A DNA stretch of 64,000 bases from contig CAWJFT010000001.1 of NCBI GenBank assembly GCA_963842235.1, positions 496,001-560,000 on the forward strand, given 5' to 3'. The position numbers and the translations under genes were made by a program. The notes beneath the pieces are model-generated. The model saw nothing but the letters and a program-made list of their open reading frames with translations. It was not told the DNA's origin and searched no databases. Below, piece after piece: positions 32,742 to 40,642 of the stretch; within the stretch, counting starts at the first letter, position 1; every line of letters starts with the position of its first letter. This DNA comes from JACDAN01 sp963842235 (GTDB taxonomy: Bacteria; Actinomycetota; Thermoleophilia; Gaiellales; Gaiellaceae).

Positions 32742-33501
32742 CCTGATCGTCCTCCTCGCGCTGCTCGCGGGGTGCGGCGGTGACGACAAGGAGTCTGCGC
32801 AGACGACCACGCAGGAGACGGTCACCGAGCCCGGGACGACGTCGTCCACGCCGACCCAGCCGCAGCAGGTCGGGGTCAGGGTCTACTTCCTGCGCGACGG
32901 GAAGGTTGCTCCGGTTCAGCGTGACGTGACCGGCCCGGCTGTCGGGTCGGCCGCCGTGCGCGAGCTCCTGGAGGGCCCGACGTCCGACGATCAGGGCGTG
33001 GACTCAGCCGTGTCGGCCGGCACGGAGCTCGAGTCGCTGTCCATCTCGAGCGGAGTCGCGACGGTGCAGCTCTCGGAGCAGCCAAGCGACGATGCGGCGC
33101 GCGCGCAGCTCGTCTACACGCTGACGCAGTTCCCGACGGTGAAGCGCGTGGACCTCGGAGCCGATCGCCCCGTCGGTCGCCGGGCGTTCGAGAGCGAGAC
33201 GCCGGCGGTTCTCGTCGAGTCACCGCTGCCGGGCGAGTCGGTCGAGTCGGGCTTCGCCGTGAGGGGCACGGCGAACACCTTCGAGGCGACGTTCAACTAC
33301 GAGCTGAAGGATGCTTCGGGCAAGGTGCTGCGGAAGAACTTCGTCACCGCGACGTCGGGCAGCGGGACGCGTGGGACATTCGCCTTCCGGGTGCCGTACA
33401 CGGTGGACAAGCCGCAGGAGGGCCGTCTCGTCGTCTTCGAGCTCTCTGCGGAGGATGGCTCGCGAATCAACGAGTCGGAGATTCCTCTCCGGCTCCAGTA
33501 G
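32719..33501 (+). CDS. GerMN / Gmad2 lipoprotein
   Basis: 260 residues from ATG 32719, overlapping eno by 23 bp. Lipobox LLALLAGCGG, a Thr/Gln-rich linker, then a GerMN domain (VRVYFLRDGKVAPVQRDV, AVRELLEGPT, VQLSEQ, QLVYTLTQFPTVKRV). A C-terminal immunoglobulin-like Gmad2 domain follows (VESPLPGESVESGFAVRGTA to the end). GerMN domains are ring-forming envelope modules first seen in sporulation proteins; in Actinobacteria the equivalent lipoprotein LpqB partners MtrAB. No sporulation is implied here. Confidence 0.87.
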   Translation: MRFRGALSLIVLLALLAGCGGDDKESAQTTTQETVTEPGTTSSTPTQPQQVGVRVYFLRDGKVAPVQRDVTGPAVGSAAVRELLEGPTSDDQGVDSAVSAGTELESLSISSGVATVQLSEQPSDDAARAQLVYTLTQFPTVKRVDLGADRPVGRRAFESETPAVLVESPLPGESVESGFAVRGTANTFEATFNYELKDASGKVLRKNFVTATSGSGTRGTFAFRVPYTVDKPQEGRLVVFELSAEDGSRINESEIPLRLQ

Positions 33502-33530
33502 CGGCGGCATCTAGGGGTACGCTGAGGGGC

Positions 33531-34943
33531 GTGGCGTCAGCGCTGCCTCGCCGCACGAAGATCGTGGCAACCCTCGGGCCGGCAACTGCGACGCAGGAGC
33601 TTGTCACCGGCCTGGCCCGGGGCGGCATGGACGGCGCGCGCCTCAACTTTTCGCACGGGACCCAGGAGCAGCACGCCCAGTACGCGCGAATGGTGCGTGC
33701 GGCGCAGGAGGAGCTCGGCAGGCCGATCGCGCTGATCGCCGACCTCCAGGGCCCGAAGCTCCGCGTCGGAGAGCTACAGGCGCCGATGCGGCTCGACAAG
33801 GGAGACGAGATCTTTGTCACGGGCGACGGCGCTCGGGACGGCGAGCTGCCTGTTCGCCCCTCGATCGTGGGCCAGGTGCTCCAGCCGGGACACGACGTCC
33901 TCATCGACGACGGTCTCGTGCGGCTCCGCGTCGAGGCGGTCGAGGCTGGCCGGGCGAGGTGTGAGGTCGTCGTCGGCGGTCTCGTCGCGGCGAACAAGGG
34001 CGTGAACCTGCCCGGGGTTCCCGTGCCGATCCCGTCGCTTACGCGCAAGGACGCGGACGACCTCGAGTTCGCGCTCGAGCTCGGTGTGGATTTCGTCGCG
34101 CTGTCGTTCGTCCGCTCCGCCGCCGATGTGCGCGACCTCAAGGCGCTGATCGCACAGGCCGGCTCGGAGGCCCATGTGATCGCCAAGATCGAAAAGTCGG
34201 AGGCGGTCGATGCCCTGATCCCGATCCTGGACGAGTCCGACGCGGTCATGGTCGCCCGCGGCGATCTCGGCGTGGAGATGGGCCCGGAGATCGTGCCGCT
34301 GCTCCAGAAACGGATTATCCTCGCGGCGCTCGATCGGGGGAAGCCGGTGATCACTGCGACCCAGATGCTCGAGTCGATGGTGCATCAGCCCGAGCCGACC
34401 CGCGCCGAGGCGAGCGACATCGCGAATGCGGTTCTCGATGGCTCCTCCGCCTTGATGCTCTCGGAGGAGACGGCGATCGGCGAGTACCCGCTCGAGTCCG
34501 TCCGGACGATGAACCGGATCGCGCTCGTGATCGAGCCGAGCATCGAGTATCGGCATCAGTTTCCGCAGCCGGGCGACCAGCCGACCGTCGGGCACGCGAT
34601 GTCGAACGCTGCGTGCGACCTGGCGGAGACGCTGGGCGCGAAGGCGATCCTGGTGCCGACGTACTCGGGGCGGACGGCGTCGGTGGTCGCGCGGCTTCGC
34701 CCGCGGCGGCCCATCATCGGGCTCTCACATCACGACTATGCGCTGCAGCACATGGCCATCGAGTGGGGCGTGACCCCGGCGTGGGTGGCGGAAGCGGCCG
34801 ACGTCGAGGAGCTGTGGAGCTCCTCGCTCGAGGCGGGGCGGAAGACGGGGCTTCTCGACGAGGGCGATCTCGTCGTTCTCACCGCAGGCACGGCGGTCAA
34901 CATCCCTGGCACCACGGACATGATCAAACTCGCGTACGCGTGA
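33531..34943 (+). CDS. pyk: Pyruvate kinase
   Basis: 470 residues. RRTKIVATLGPAT and GARLNFSHG open the A domain. IAKIEKSEAVD holds the catalytic lysine and metal ligand, MVARGDLGVEMGPE a second ligand, and TQMLESMV the third. The B domain and the C-terminal allosteric domain (ILVPTYSGRTASVVARLRP) are complete. It makes ATP and pyruvate from phosphoenolpyruvate. GTG start with TACGCT (33518-33523) 7 nt upstream, the leaderless arrangement. Confidence 0.96.
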   Translation: MASALPRRTKIVATLGPATATQELVTGLARGGMDGARLNFSHGTQEQHAQYARMVRAAQEELGRPIALIADLQGPKLRVGELQAPMRLDKGDEIFVTGDGARDGELPVRPSIVGQVLQPGHDVLIDDGLVRLRVEAVEAGRARCEVVVGGLVAANKGVNLPGVPVPIPSLTRKDADDLEFALELGVDFVALSFVRSAADVRDLKALIAQAGSEAHVIAKIEKSEAVDALIPILDESDAVMVARGDLGVEMGPEIVPLLQKRIILAALDRGKPVITATQMLESMVHQPEPTRAEASDIANAVLDGSSALMLSEETAIGEYPLESVRTMNRIALVIEPSIEYRHQFPQPGDQPTVGHAMSNAACDLAETLGAKAILVPTYSGRTASVVARLRPRRPIIGLSHHDYALQHMAIEWGVTPAWVAEAADVEELWSSSLEAGRKTGLLDEGDLVVLTAGTAVNIPGTTDMIKLAYA

Positions 34944-34953
34944 GCCCCTTCGG

Positions 34954-34971
34954 CGTGGGTCAGACCCCACG
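34954..34971 (+). terminator. Hairpin after pyk
   Basis: CGTGGG/CCCACG stem around a TCAGAC loop, 10 nt after the pyk stop. There is no T tract. The core GGGTCAGACCCC resembles short intergenic palindromes common in some bacterial genomes. Confidence 0.4.
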
Positions 34972-35010
34972 TGCGGCAGGACGTTCCTTCCGCGTCCCGA
35001 AGGGACGCGC

Positions 35011-35355
35011 ATGCCGACTCCGAAGCGGCGCCGTTCGCAACCTCGCCGACGCGTCTCGGCCCTGCGCTGGGCCGCTCTCGCGACCCTCGCCGTCGTGGCG
35101 CTCCTCTACTACCGGCCCCTGAAGAGCTACGTCGAGACGCGAACGTCGGTCCACCAGCGTCAGGAGGAGGTTCGCCAGTTGCGCGCCAAGCGGAACCGGC
35201 TGGCGAAACGGCTCGAGGAGGCGGAGACGCCCGAAGCCCTCGAGCAGCGAGCGCGGAAGCTCGGCCTCGTCAAGCCCGGCGAGCAGCTCTTCATCGTCAA
35301 GGGAATCGATGAGTGGCGGAGGAAGGCCAGGGCTAGGCTAGGAGGCGATGGATGA
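35011..35355 (+). CDS. FtsB/DivIC-type septum formation initiator
   Basis: 114 residues: basic cytoplasmic tail, one membrane helix (WAALATLAVVALLYY) and a coiled coil (RQEEVRQLRAKRNRLAKRLEEAETPEALEQRARKLGLVKPGE). This is the DivIC/FtsB layout, and PEALEQRARKLGLVKPGE is the family's conserved end. It bridges FtsL and FtsQ in the divisome and activates septal wall synthesis. The enolase-FtsB-DUF501 neighbourhood is a standard actinobacterial one. It overlaps the DUF501 gene by 8 bp. Confidence 0.88.
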   Translation: MPTPKRRRSQPRRRVSALRWAALATLAVVALLYYRPLKSYVETRTSVHQRQEEVRQLRAKRNRLAKRLEEAETPEALEQRARKLGLVKPGEQLFIVKGIDEWRRKARARLGGDG

Positions 35356-35851
35356 CCGAGCGGTCGTCGAGCGACAACTGGGCCGCGCGCCACGGGCGTT
35401 TCGACGCGTCGTCCTCCGCTGCCCCTTCGGAGCTCCCGCAGTCACCGAGCAGGCGCCGTACGACACCGCCGGCGAGCCGTTCCCGACCACGTACTACCTG
35501 ACCTGCCGCCACCTCGTGGCCGCCGTCTCCCGGCTGGAGGCCGCGGGTGGAATCGAGCGCTGGAGCACCGTGATCGCGCAGAGTCCCGAGCTCGCCGACA
35601 GCCTCGCCAGAGCGACGGAAGAGCAACGGGCCGTCCGGCATGAGCTCGCCGCTGGCCGCGTCGGCCAGGAGGGCGGCGCCTCGCTCGAGCTCGGAATCGC
35701 CGGATCCGCTCGGCCGGAGAACCTCAAGTGCCTCCACGCGCACGCTGCCTTCGCCCTCGCTCGTCCCGGCTACGAGCTCGGGGAACGAATCGTCGCCGAG
35801 CTCGAACCGCTCTGGCCACAACGCTGCTGCACGCTCGAGACGCCCGGGTAG
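35348..35851 (+). CDS. DUF501 protein
   Basis: 167 residues. The family pattern is clear: VERQLGRAPRAFRRVVLRCPFGAPAV, then EPFPTTYYLTCRHLVAAVSRLEAAGG and late KCLHAHAAFALARPGYELGE. The paired Cys and His residues (LTCRHL, KCLHAH) are strongly conserved and suggest a metal site. Function unknown; in actinobacterial genomes it sits next to enolase, FtsB and the Ppx/GppA phosphatase. Confidence 0.9.
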   Translation: MDDRAVVERQLGRAPRAFRRVVLRCPFGAPAVTEQAPYDTAGEPFPTTYYLTCRHLVAAVSRLEAAGGIERWSTVIAQSPELADSLARATEEQRAVRHELAAGRVGQEGGASLELGIAGSARPENLKCLHAHAAFALARPGYELGERIVAELEPLWPQRCCTLETPG

Positions 35852-35856
35852 AGGGC

Positions 35857-36166
35857 ATGCTGAGCTCGCTCGATGCTGCGCGTCAGCAGTGGGAGGACGG
35901 CAACCGCCGCCTCGAAGCGCAATCATCCGAACCGGATCTCTACGAGCGGCTGCTCGACGAGCTCGACGTCGCGACCAAGGAGCTCCGGAAGCGCGTCGGC
36001 GAGACGTTCACGCTCCAGCAGCTCGCCGACGTGTACGCCACCTCTGACCACTGGATGCGAGAGGCGCTCGAGGCTGAGACGCGCGCGCTCCACAACCCAG
36101 GCCTCGGTCGTCCAGGACGCCGCCTTCCACCTCTACGCTCGCGGGGCGACGGACTACCTGCCGTGA
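35857..36166 (+). pseudogene. Helical conserved protein with an apparent +1 frameshift
   Basis: ATG 35857 opens MLSSLDAARQQWEDGNRRLE, which continues with LLDELDVATKELRKRVGETFTLQQLADVY to about residue 80. In the same frame it then turns into Arg/Pro-rich nonsense and runs into the next gene. One frame over, the natural ending QASVVQDAAFHLYARGATDYLP followed by TGA at 36164-36166 is found. Removing one C from the CCC at about 36096-36098 joins the two parts. The intact protein would be about 103 residues, acidic and helical. No known domain; Ala/Asp conservation suggests a small regulatory protein. Confidence 0.65.
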
Positions 36167-36396
36167 CGACCCTCCGGGCCTCACGACCAACGCGGCGAAA
36201 GCGACGCGGACGAACGATCCTTCGCTGGGCCCTCGGAATCGCGGCGGCGGCGGTCGTCTTCGCCGTTGGTGTCGCTTTCGGACAGGCGCTCGAGGATCAG
36301 CCCCAGCCGGGCAAGCCCGTGACCGACGTCTCCACGATCCAACCGTGGACGCAGACAGGTCAGGTCACGGTCACGGTGACGCAGACCGGGTCGTAG
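36163..36396 (+). CDS. Small single-pass membrane protein
   Basis: 77 residues from GTG 36163, which overlaps the TGA of the restored upstream gene. A basic N terminus (SRPTRRKRRGRT) precedes one helix (ILRWALGIAAAAVVFAVGVAFG), then a Pro/Thr-rich extracellular tail with TVTVTQTGS. Without a correction upstream it would be translated as the tail of a fused 179-residue product. No family recognised. Confidence 0.6.
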   Translation: MTTLRASRPTRRKRRGRTILRWALGIAAAAVVFAVGVAFGQALEDQPQPGKPVTDVSTIQPWTQTGQVTVTVTQTGS

Positions 36397-36448
36397 TGCT
36401 CACCTCCGCGACGAAGAAAACGCAGCTTTGTTTAGATTTCGGTTTCTC

Positions 36449-37057
36449 GTGGCGGAGGTCGGGGGCAGAGCGCGGCGCCAGCCGCCGAATAACGGCGGCT
36501 CGGATTGGCTCACGTTGGGCCAGGCGGCCCGCTATCTCGGCGTCGCCCAGAGCACGATCCGAAAGTGGTCCGACCAGGGGCGGCTCCCCGCGTTCTACAC
36601 CCCGGGCGGGCATCGGCGCTACCGGCAGAACGACCTCGACGCCTTCGTCGCCGGCTCCGCGAGTGGGCCGAGTGGATCACGGTCTCGGCCCGCCCCGCTC
36701 GTCCTCATCGTCGATGACGACCCGCGCATCCGCGAATTCGTGCGCGTGAACCTGGAGATGGACGGCTACTCGGTCCGCGAGGCCGGAAGCGCCGAAGAGG
36801 GACTGGCTGCGCTCGAGGCAGAGCCGCCGGACCTGATCCTCCTCGACGTGATGATGCCGCACGTGGACGGCTGGCAGATGCTCCAGGCGGTCCGCGAACG
36901 CCATGGAGTCGACTCGATCCAGGTGATCATGTTCAGCGGCAAGGTCGACTCGGACGCCAGGAGCCAGGCCGAGGCAGGCGGCGCGCAGGCGTTCCTCGGC
37001 AAGCCGTTCAACCCGCAGGAGCTCGTCGCCCGCACGAAAGACCTTCTCGGAAGTTGA
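36449..37057 (+). CDS. MerR/excisionase-type HTH fused to a response-regulator receiver
   Basis: 202 residues from GTG 36449 (TTG 36428 would add 7). Residues about 15-65 are a helix-turn-helix of the MerR/Xis type: WLTLGQAARYLGVAQSTIRKWSDQGRLPAFYTPGGHRRYRQNDLDAF. Residues about 80-200 are a receiver: IVDDDPRIREFV with the acidic pair, LILLDVMMPHVDGW with the phospho-acceptor aspartate, and AFLGKPFNP with the conserved lysine. The order DNA-binding then receiver is the reverse of the usual. All receiver catalytic residues are present. No kinase adjacent, so an orphan regulator. Confidence 0.88.
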   Translation: MAEVGGRARRQPPNNGGSDWLTLGQAARYLGVAQSTIRKWSDQGRLPAFYTPGGHRRYRQNDLDAFVAGSASGPSGSRSRPAPLVLIVDDDPRIREFVRVNLEMDGYSVREAGSAEEGLAALEAEPPDLILLDVMMPHVDGWQMLQAVRERHGVDSIQVIMFSGKVDSDARSQAEAGGAQAFLGKPFNPQELVARTKDLLGS

Positions 37058-37062
37058 TCGCC

Positions 37063-37087
37063 GCGGAACGGGCTCTGCCCGTTCCGC
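37063..37087 (+). terminator. Hairpin after the HTH-receiver gene
   Basis: Perfect 10-bp stem GCGGAACGGG/CCCGTTCCGC with a 5-nt loop, 5 nt after the stop codon. No T tract. Confidence 0.6.
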
Positions 37088-37164
37088 CGCATAGGCTCAA
37101 GGAGGAGGAATGCCGCCACGGATCGTGGGTCGCGGAGGCGGCAGTGCCGACCGCCCTAAAGGGT

Positions 37165-37190
37165 CGCTGAAAGTCGTGAGACTTTCAGCG
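37165..37190. terminator. Hairpin between convergent genes
   Basis: Perfect 11-bp stem CGCTGAAAGTC/GACTTTCAGCG with a GTGA loop, flanked by AAAA on the right. It lies between the convergent genes ending at 37057 and 37195 and probably limits read-through in both directions. Confidence 0.6.
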
Positions 37191-37194
37191 AAAA

Positions 37195-37668
37195 CTAGAG
37201 GTCTTCGGAGGCGCGCAGTAGTCCGGCAACGATCACGAGGACCGCGGCTACGAGGCTGATCCAGATGCCGATCCCGCGGCTCGCCGGTTGGAACTCCTCA
37301 GGGATCGAGATCAGGCGGATGAGCACGAGAATCGTCGCCAGAGAGCCGAGGACGATCACGATCAGGCTCTCCGGCACCGTGGCGGGTAGCTCCACACCGG
37401 CCTGGTGCAGGAGGTGCAGCGCGACTACGAGCAGCCCGATGACGAGAACGATCTTCGCCAGGGCCCCCGTGTGCCAGCCGATAACGGCGAAGGTCGGCTC
37501 CTCTCCGACGCTGACGTACCAGCCCATCAAGGTCGAGAGGGCGAGGACGAGGCCCGAGAGCCAGGTCAGCCGCTCGCCGGCGCCCCAGATCCAGGCCACG
37601 TCCGGCGCGAAGCGCTCGCCGGGCTCGTCGTAGGGCTCCTCAGTCGGGTGCGGCTCGGGCGTCTGCAC
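37195..37668 (-). CDS. Four-helix membrane protein
   Basis: 157 residues: an acidic, Pro-rich N terminus (TPEPHPTEEPYDEPGE), then four hydrophobic segments at about 34-52, 66-88, 98-118 and 132-152. No domain recognised. It is followed on the same strand, in the upstream direction, by a small membrane protein. Confidence 0.7.
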   Translation of the reverse strand: MQTPEPHPTEEPYDEPGERFAPDVAWIWGAGERLTWLSGLVLALSTLMGWYVSVGEEPTFAVIGWHTGALAKIVLVIGLLVVALHLLHQAGVELPATVPESLIVIVLGSLATILVLIRLISIPEEFQPASRGIGIWISLVAAVLVIVAGLLRASEDL

Positions 37669-37695
37669 GGGGCGAAGTATCGGTCATCAGTAGGA

Positions 37696-37932
37696 CTAGA
37701 GCCCGAAGAGCCGCTGGATCTCCCGCCACGCGACGAGCGAGAGGTAGGCGGTCAGGATCAGCAGCGAGAGCAGAATCACCCAGAACCGCAACCTCGCGAG
37801 GCCGCGCTCGCGCATCCGATCCTCGCGGGCGCGACGACGGGCTCGATGAAACCGGTACGCGCGATCGACCGCTCTGGGATCGACAGGCGGCGGGTCCTCG
37901 ACGGCGTTAGGGCGCCGAGCCGGCTCGGCCAT
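37696..37932 (-). CDS. Small single-pass membrane protein
   Basis: 78 residues: a highly charged, Arg-rich cytoplasmic part (YRFHRARRRAREDRMRERGLARLR) and a C-terminal membrane helix (FWVILLSLLILTAYLSLVAW). The ATG at 37932 has TATAGT 6 nt upstream on the minus strand. Divergent from the phosphatase gene and likely co-expressed with it. No family recognised. Confidence 0.7.
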   Translation of the reverse strand: MAEPARRPNAVEDPPPVDPRAVDRAYRFHRARRRAREDRMRERGLARLRFWVILLSLLILTAYLSLVAWREIQRLFGL

Positions 37933-37954
37933 GCGGGCACTATATAAACCTCAG
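37933..37954. promoter_or_regulatory. Superimposed divergent leaderless promoter
   Basis: Only 22 bp separate the two start codons. The AT-rich stretch 37939-37948 reads TATAAA on the plus strand (37943-37948, 6 nt before ATG 37955) and TATAGT on the minus strand (37944-37939, 6 nt before ATG 37932). The two -10 boxes overlap, so the genes share a single melting site. Confidence 0.65.
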
Positions 37955-40642
37955 ATGTCGGCAATGCCGGGTCTCGAAAGCCTCGCAGCCGCGGGGAGGG
38001 AGCTGGCGCAGTCAGAGAGCCTCGATGAAGCGCTCCAAGCGCTCGCACGGGCCACTGCTGCGGCCACCAGAGCCGCGCTTGCCGTCGTTCGCGTCCCGGA
38101 CGGCTCGGGAGGCCTGCCGGCGCGCGGCGTCTGGTCCGACTCGGTGGCGCTGGGCGCGGAGCTCGAAGGTTCACGCCTGCTGCTCGAGGAGCTGCCCACG
38201 GAGGAGTTGAGCGAGGCGGACGAGCTTCCAGGGGCCGTCCGTCGCCTCGCTCAGCGAACCGGGGCTGTCGGCGTCCTCGTCGTTCCGTCAATGGCCGACG
38301 ACGAGGTCCTGGCGACCCTCGAGCTCATGCGTCCAGGCGAGCCGTTCACGGACATTGAGCGTTCCCTTGCGCACATCGCGGCCCAGCAGGCCGGGCTCGT
38401 CGTGCGCGCCTTCCCGCCGCCCAATGGTTCGGCGAACGGCGCGGGAATCGTTGAGTCGGCGCTCGAGCTGGCCGGCCGTGCGCTGGCGGCGGGGGCCGAC
38501 GAGTCGACGAGCGCGGAGCGCATCGCGCGGCTCGCCGCCGAACTGACGCAGGCGGAGTCATGCCTGATCTGGCGCACGGAGAACGGAGAGGTGGAGGCGA
38601 TCGCCGCAGTAGGCGACCTCGACGAAGAGGACAAGCTGGCCTTGGCGGCGGAGCAGGATCTCGGAGGAGGCACGCTTGCCGTCAACGACGACGGCGACGA
38701 GCGGATTGCACTCGTGCGCCTCGGCGAGCCGCCTCTGGGAGGCCTCCGTCTGTCGTTTGCGGACGAGGCGCCAGCGGAAGCGGAGCTCGAGCGCCTCCGC
38801 GCGTTCGCATCGCGGGCTGCACGTGCGCTCCGCGCCGGCGAACGTACCAACAGGCTCGCACAGGAGCTCGACCGAAGCCGTGCGCTCCTTGCCGTCGTCG
38901 GAAAGGCAATCGAAGAGCTCTCGCTCTCTCACACCGTCGACACGGCCCTCGACCGAGTCGCCGAGCTGCTGGAGACCGACCGGGCTGCCGTGTACCTCGG
39001 CAGCGGGCGGGAGCTCGAGACCGCGGCCGCTCGCGGCCTGGCCGGCCCGCACGTACGCGTCGCGGAGGCGCTTCTCTCACTGGCGCTGGGCCGTCTTCGC
39101 CCCCGCGCCGTCTTCGAGATCCTCGACGCGCGCACCGATCCCGGCCTGGCCGGCGTGTCCAAAGCAGTCTCCGAGGCCGGGGTCGAGGCCACCGTCTCGG
39201 TGCCGTTGCGGGCCGGAAGCGAGCTCATCGGGCTCCTGGTCGCCTATCCGCCCCGTGGTCGCCGCCTCCAGGCCAACGAGTCGGAGCTCCTGGCAGCGCT
39301 CGCGGGCCAGCTCGCCGTCGCCGTCCAGAACGCCCGGCTTCATGAACAGACGATGCACCTCGCCGAGGCCCGCGAGCGGGCGCTCGAGTCCGAGCGGCGC
39401 GCGGCGAGACGCCTCGAGGCCTTCTATGAGATCTCGCGCTCCTTCTCCGAGAGCCTCAAGCTCAAGGACACGATCGATGCGGTCACGAGGACGGCCGTCG
39501 AGCTGCTCGACCTCGATGCAGCGGTGCTGCGCCTCCCGGATGGCCGCGGAGAGGATTTCGTCGTCCACTCGCTCTACGTCCCGGATCCTCGTCTGGCGGC
39601 CGCACTGGAGCCGATCCTCAAGCGACCGCAGCCGAGCGCGCGTTTGCGAGCGCTCGGTCTCGGGCGAGCGCGCAACGCGCTCGTTCTCGATCCCGTGACG
39701 GCCGAGCATCTCGGGGGCGGGCACGAGTTGCTGGCGCCCTTCCTGCGGCGGGGCTCGAGTGCCGTCGTGGTCCCGATCATGGCGTCCGGCGAGGTGATCG
39801 CCACTCTCACGCTGCTCGTCCTCGACCCGGCCCGGCCGGTCGACGGTGAGACCGTGGAGACGGCGCGCTCGCTGGCCTCACAGGCGGCTCTCGCGATCGA
39901 CAATGCGCGGCTCTACCAGCAGCAGGCCGGTTTTGCGGACGCGATGCAGCGCTCGCTGCTCCCGTCGGCGCCTCCGGTCCTCCCGGGGATCGAGGTTGGG
40001 AGCGTCTACGAGTCGTCGGCTCAGCTCGATGTCGGCGGCGACGTGTTCGACTTCACCACGCTCCCGGACGGCCGTCTCGCTGTGGTCGTCGGCGACGTGA
40101 CGGGGAAGGGGATCGACGCTGCAGCGGACATGGCGATGACGAAGTTCGTCTTCAGATCGCTGACGCGCGAGCATCCCGACCCGGGCGACTTCCTCCGCGC
40201 AGCGAACGAGGTCGTCGTCGACGAGGTGCACGAGGGCAAGTTCGTGACGATGCTCTACCTGACGCTGGATCTCTCGACCTGGGAGCTCGCCTGCGCCAGC
40301 GCCGGTCATCCCAATCCGCGGCTGATCAGGGCCGACGGAACGGTGGTCGAGCTGTCCCCGCACGGGCTCGCTCTCGGGATCGAGCCGGATCAGGAGTACG
40401 CCGAGGCCAGCGAGATCCTCGAGCCGGGGAGCGTGGTCGTTCTCTTGACTGACGGGGTGCTCGAAGCGCGAAGCGACGGCGAGCTCTACGGCGAGCGGCG
40501 GCTCGGCCGGCTCCTGGCCGAGCGGCGCGACGAGCCGGCGAGCGACCTTGCCCGGGCCGTCGTCGAGGGTGCGCGGGCCTTTTCAGGAGGTGACCTCGGC
40601 GACGATTCGGCCGTCGTCGTCGTCAAGCGCACGACGAGTTGA
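37955..40642 (+). CDS. Multi-GAF sensor with SpoIIE/PP2C serine phosphatase
   Basis: 895 residues from ATG 37955, chosen because TATAAA sits 6 nt upstream; an earlier ATG at 37931 would overlap the promoter. There are about four GAF-like domains (roughly 1-160, 165-300, 310-470 and 490-655) with short helical linkers. The C-terminal PP2C domain contains LPSAPPVLPGIEVGS, DVGGDVFDFTTLPDGR and VVVGDVTGKGIDAA with the metal-binding aspartates, then GDDSAVVVVKR at the end. Such proteins dephosphorylate anti-anti-sigma factors in response to a signal sensed by GAF domains. No sigma-factor partner is nearby. Confidence 0.93.
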   Translation: MSAMPGLESLAAAGRELAQSESLDEALQALARATAAATRAALAVVRVPDGSGGLPARGVWSDSVALGAELEGSRLLLEELPTEELSEADELPGAVRRLAQRTGAVGVLVVPSMADDEVLATLELMRPGEPFTDIERSLAHIAAQQAGLVVRAFPPPNGSANGAGIVESALELAGRALAAGADESTSAERIARLAAELTQAESCLIWRTENGEVEAIAAVGDLDEEDKLALAAEQDLGGGTLAVNDDGDERIALVRLGEPPLGGLRLSFADEAPAEAELERLRAFASRAARALRAGERTNRLAQELDRSRALLAVVGKAIEELSLSHTVDTALDRVAELLETDRAAVYLGSGRELETAAARGLAGPHVRVAEALLSLALGRLRPRAVFEILDARTDPGLAGVSKAVSEAGVEATVSVPLRAGSELIGLLVAYPPRGRRLQANESELLAALAGQLAVAVQNARLHEQTMHLAEARERALESERRAARRLEAFYEISRSFSESLKLKDTIDAVTRTAVELLDLDAAVLRLPDGRGEDFVVHSLYVPDPRLAAALEPILKRPQPSARLRALGLGRARNALVLDPVTAEHLGGGHELLAPFLRRGSSAVVVPIMASGEVIATLTLLVLDPARPVDGETVETARSLASQAALAIDNARLYQQQAGFADAMQRSLLPSAPPVLPGIEVGSVYESSAQLDVGGDVFDFTTLPDGRLAVVVGDVTGKGIDAAADMAMTKFVFRSLTREHPDPGDFLRAANEVVVDEVHEGKFVTMLYLTLDLSTWELACASAGHPNPRLIRADGTVVELSPHGLALGIEPDQEYAEASEILEPGSVVVLLTDGVLEARSDGELYGERRLGRLLAERRDEPASDLARAVVEGARAFSGGDLGDDSAVVVVKRTTS

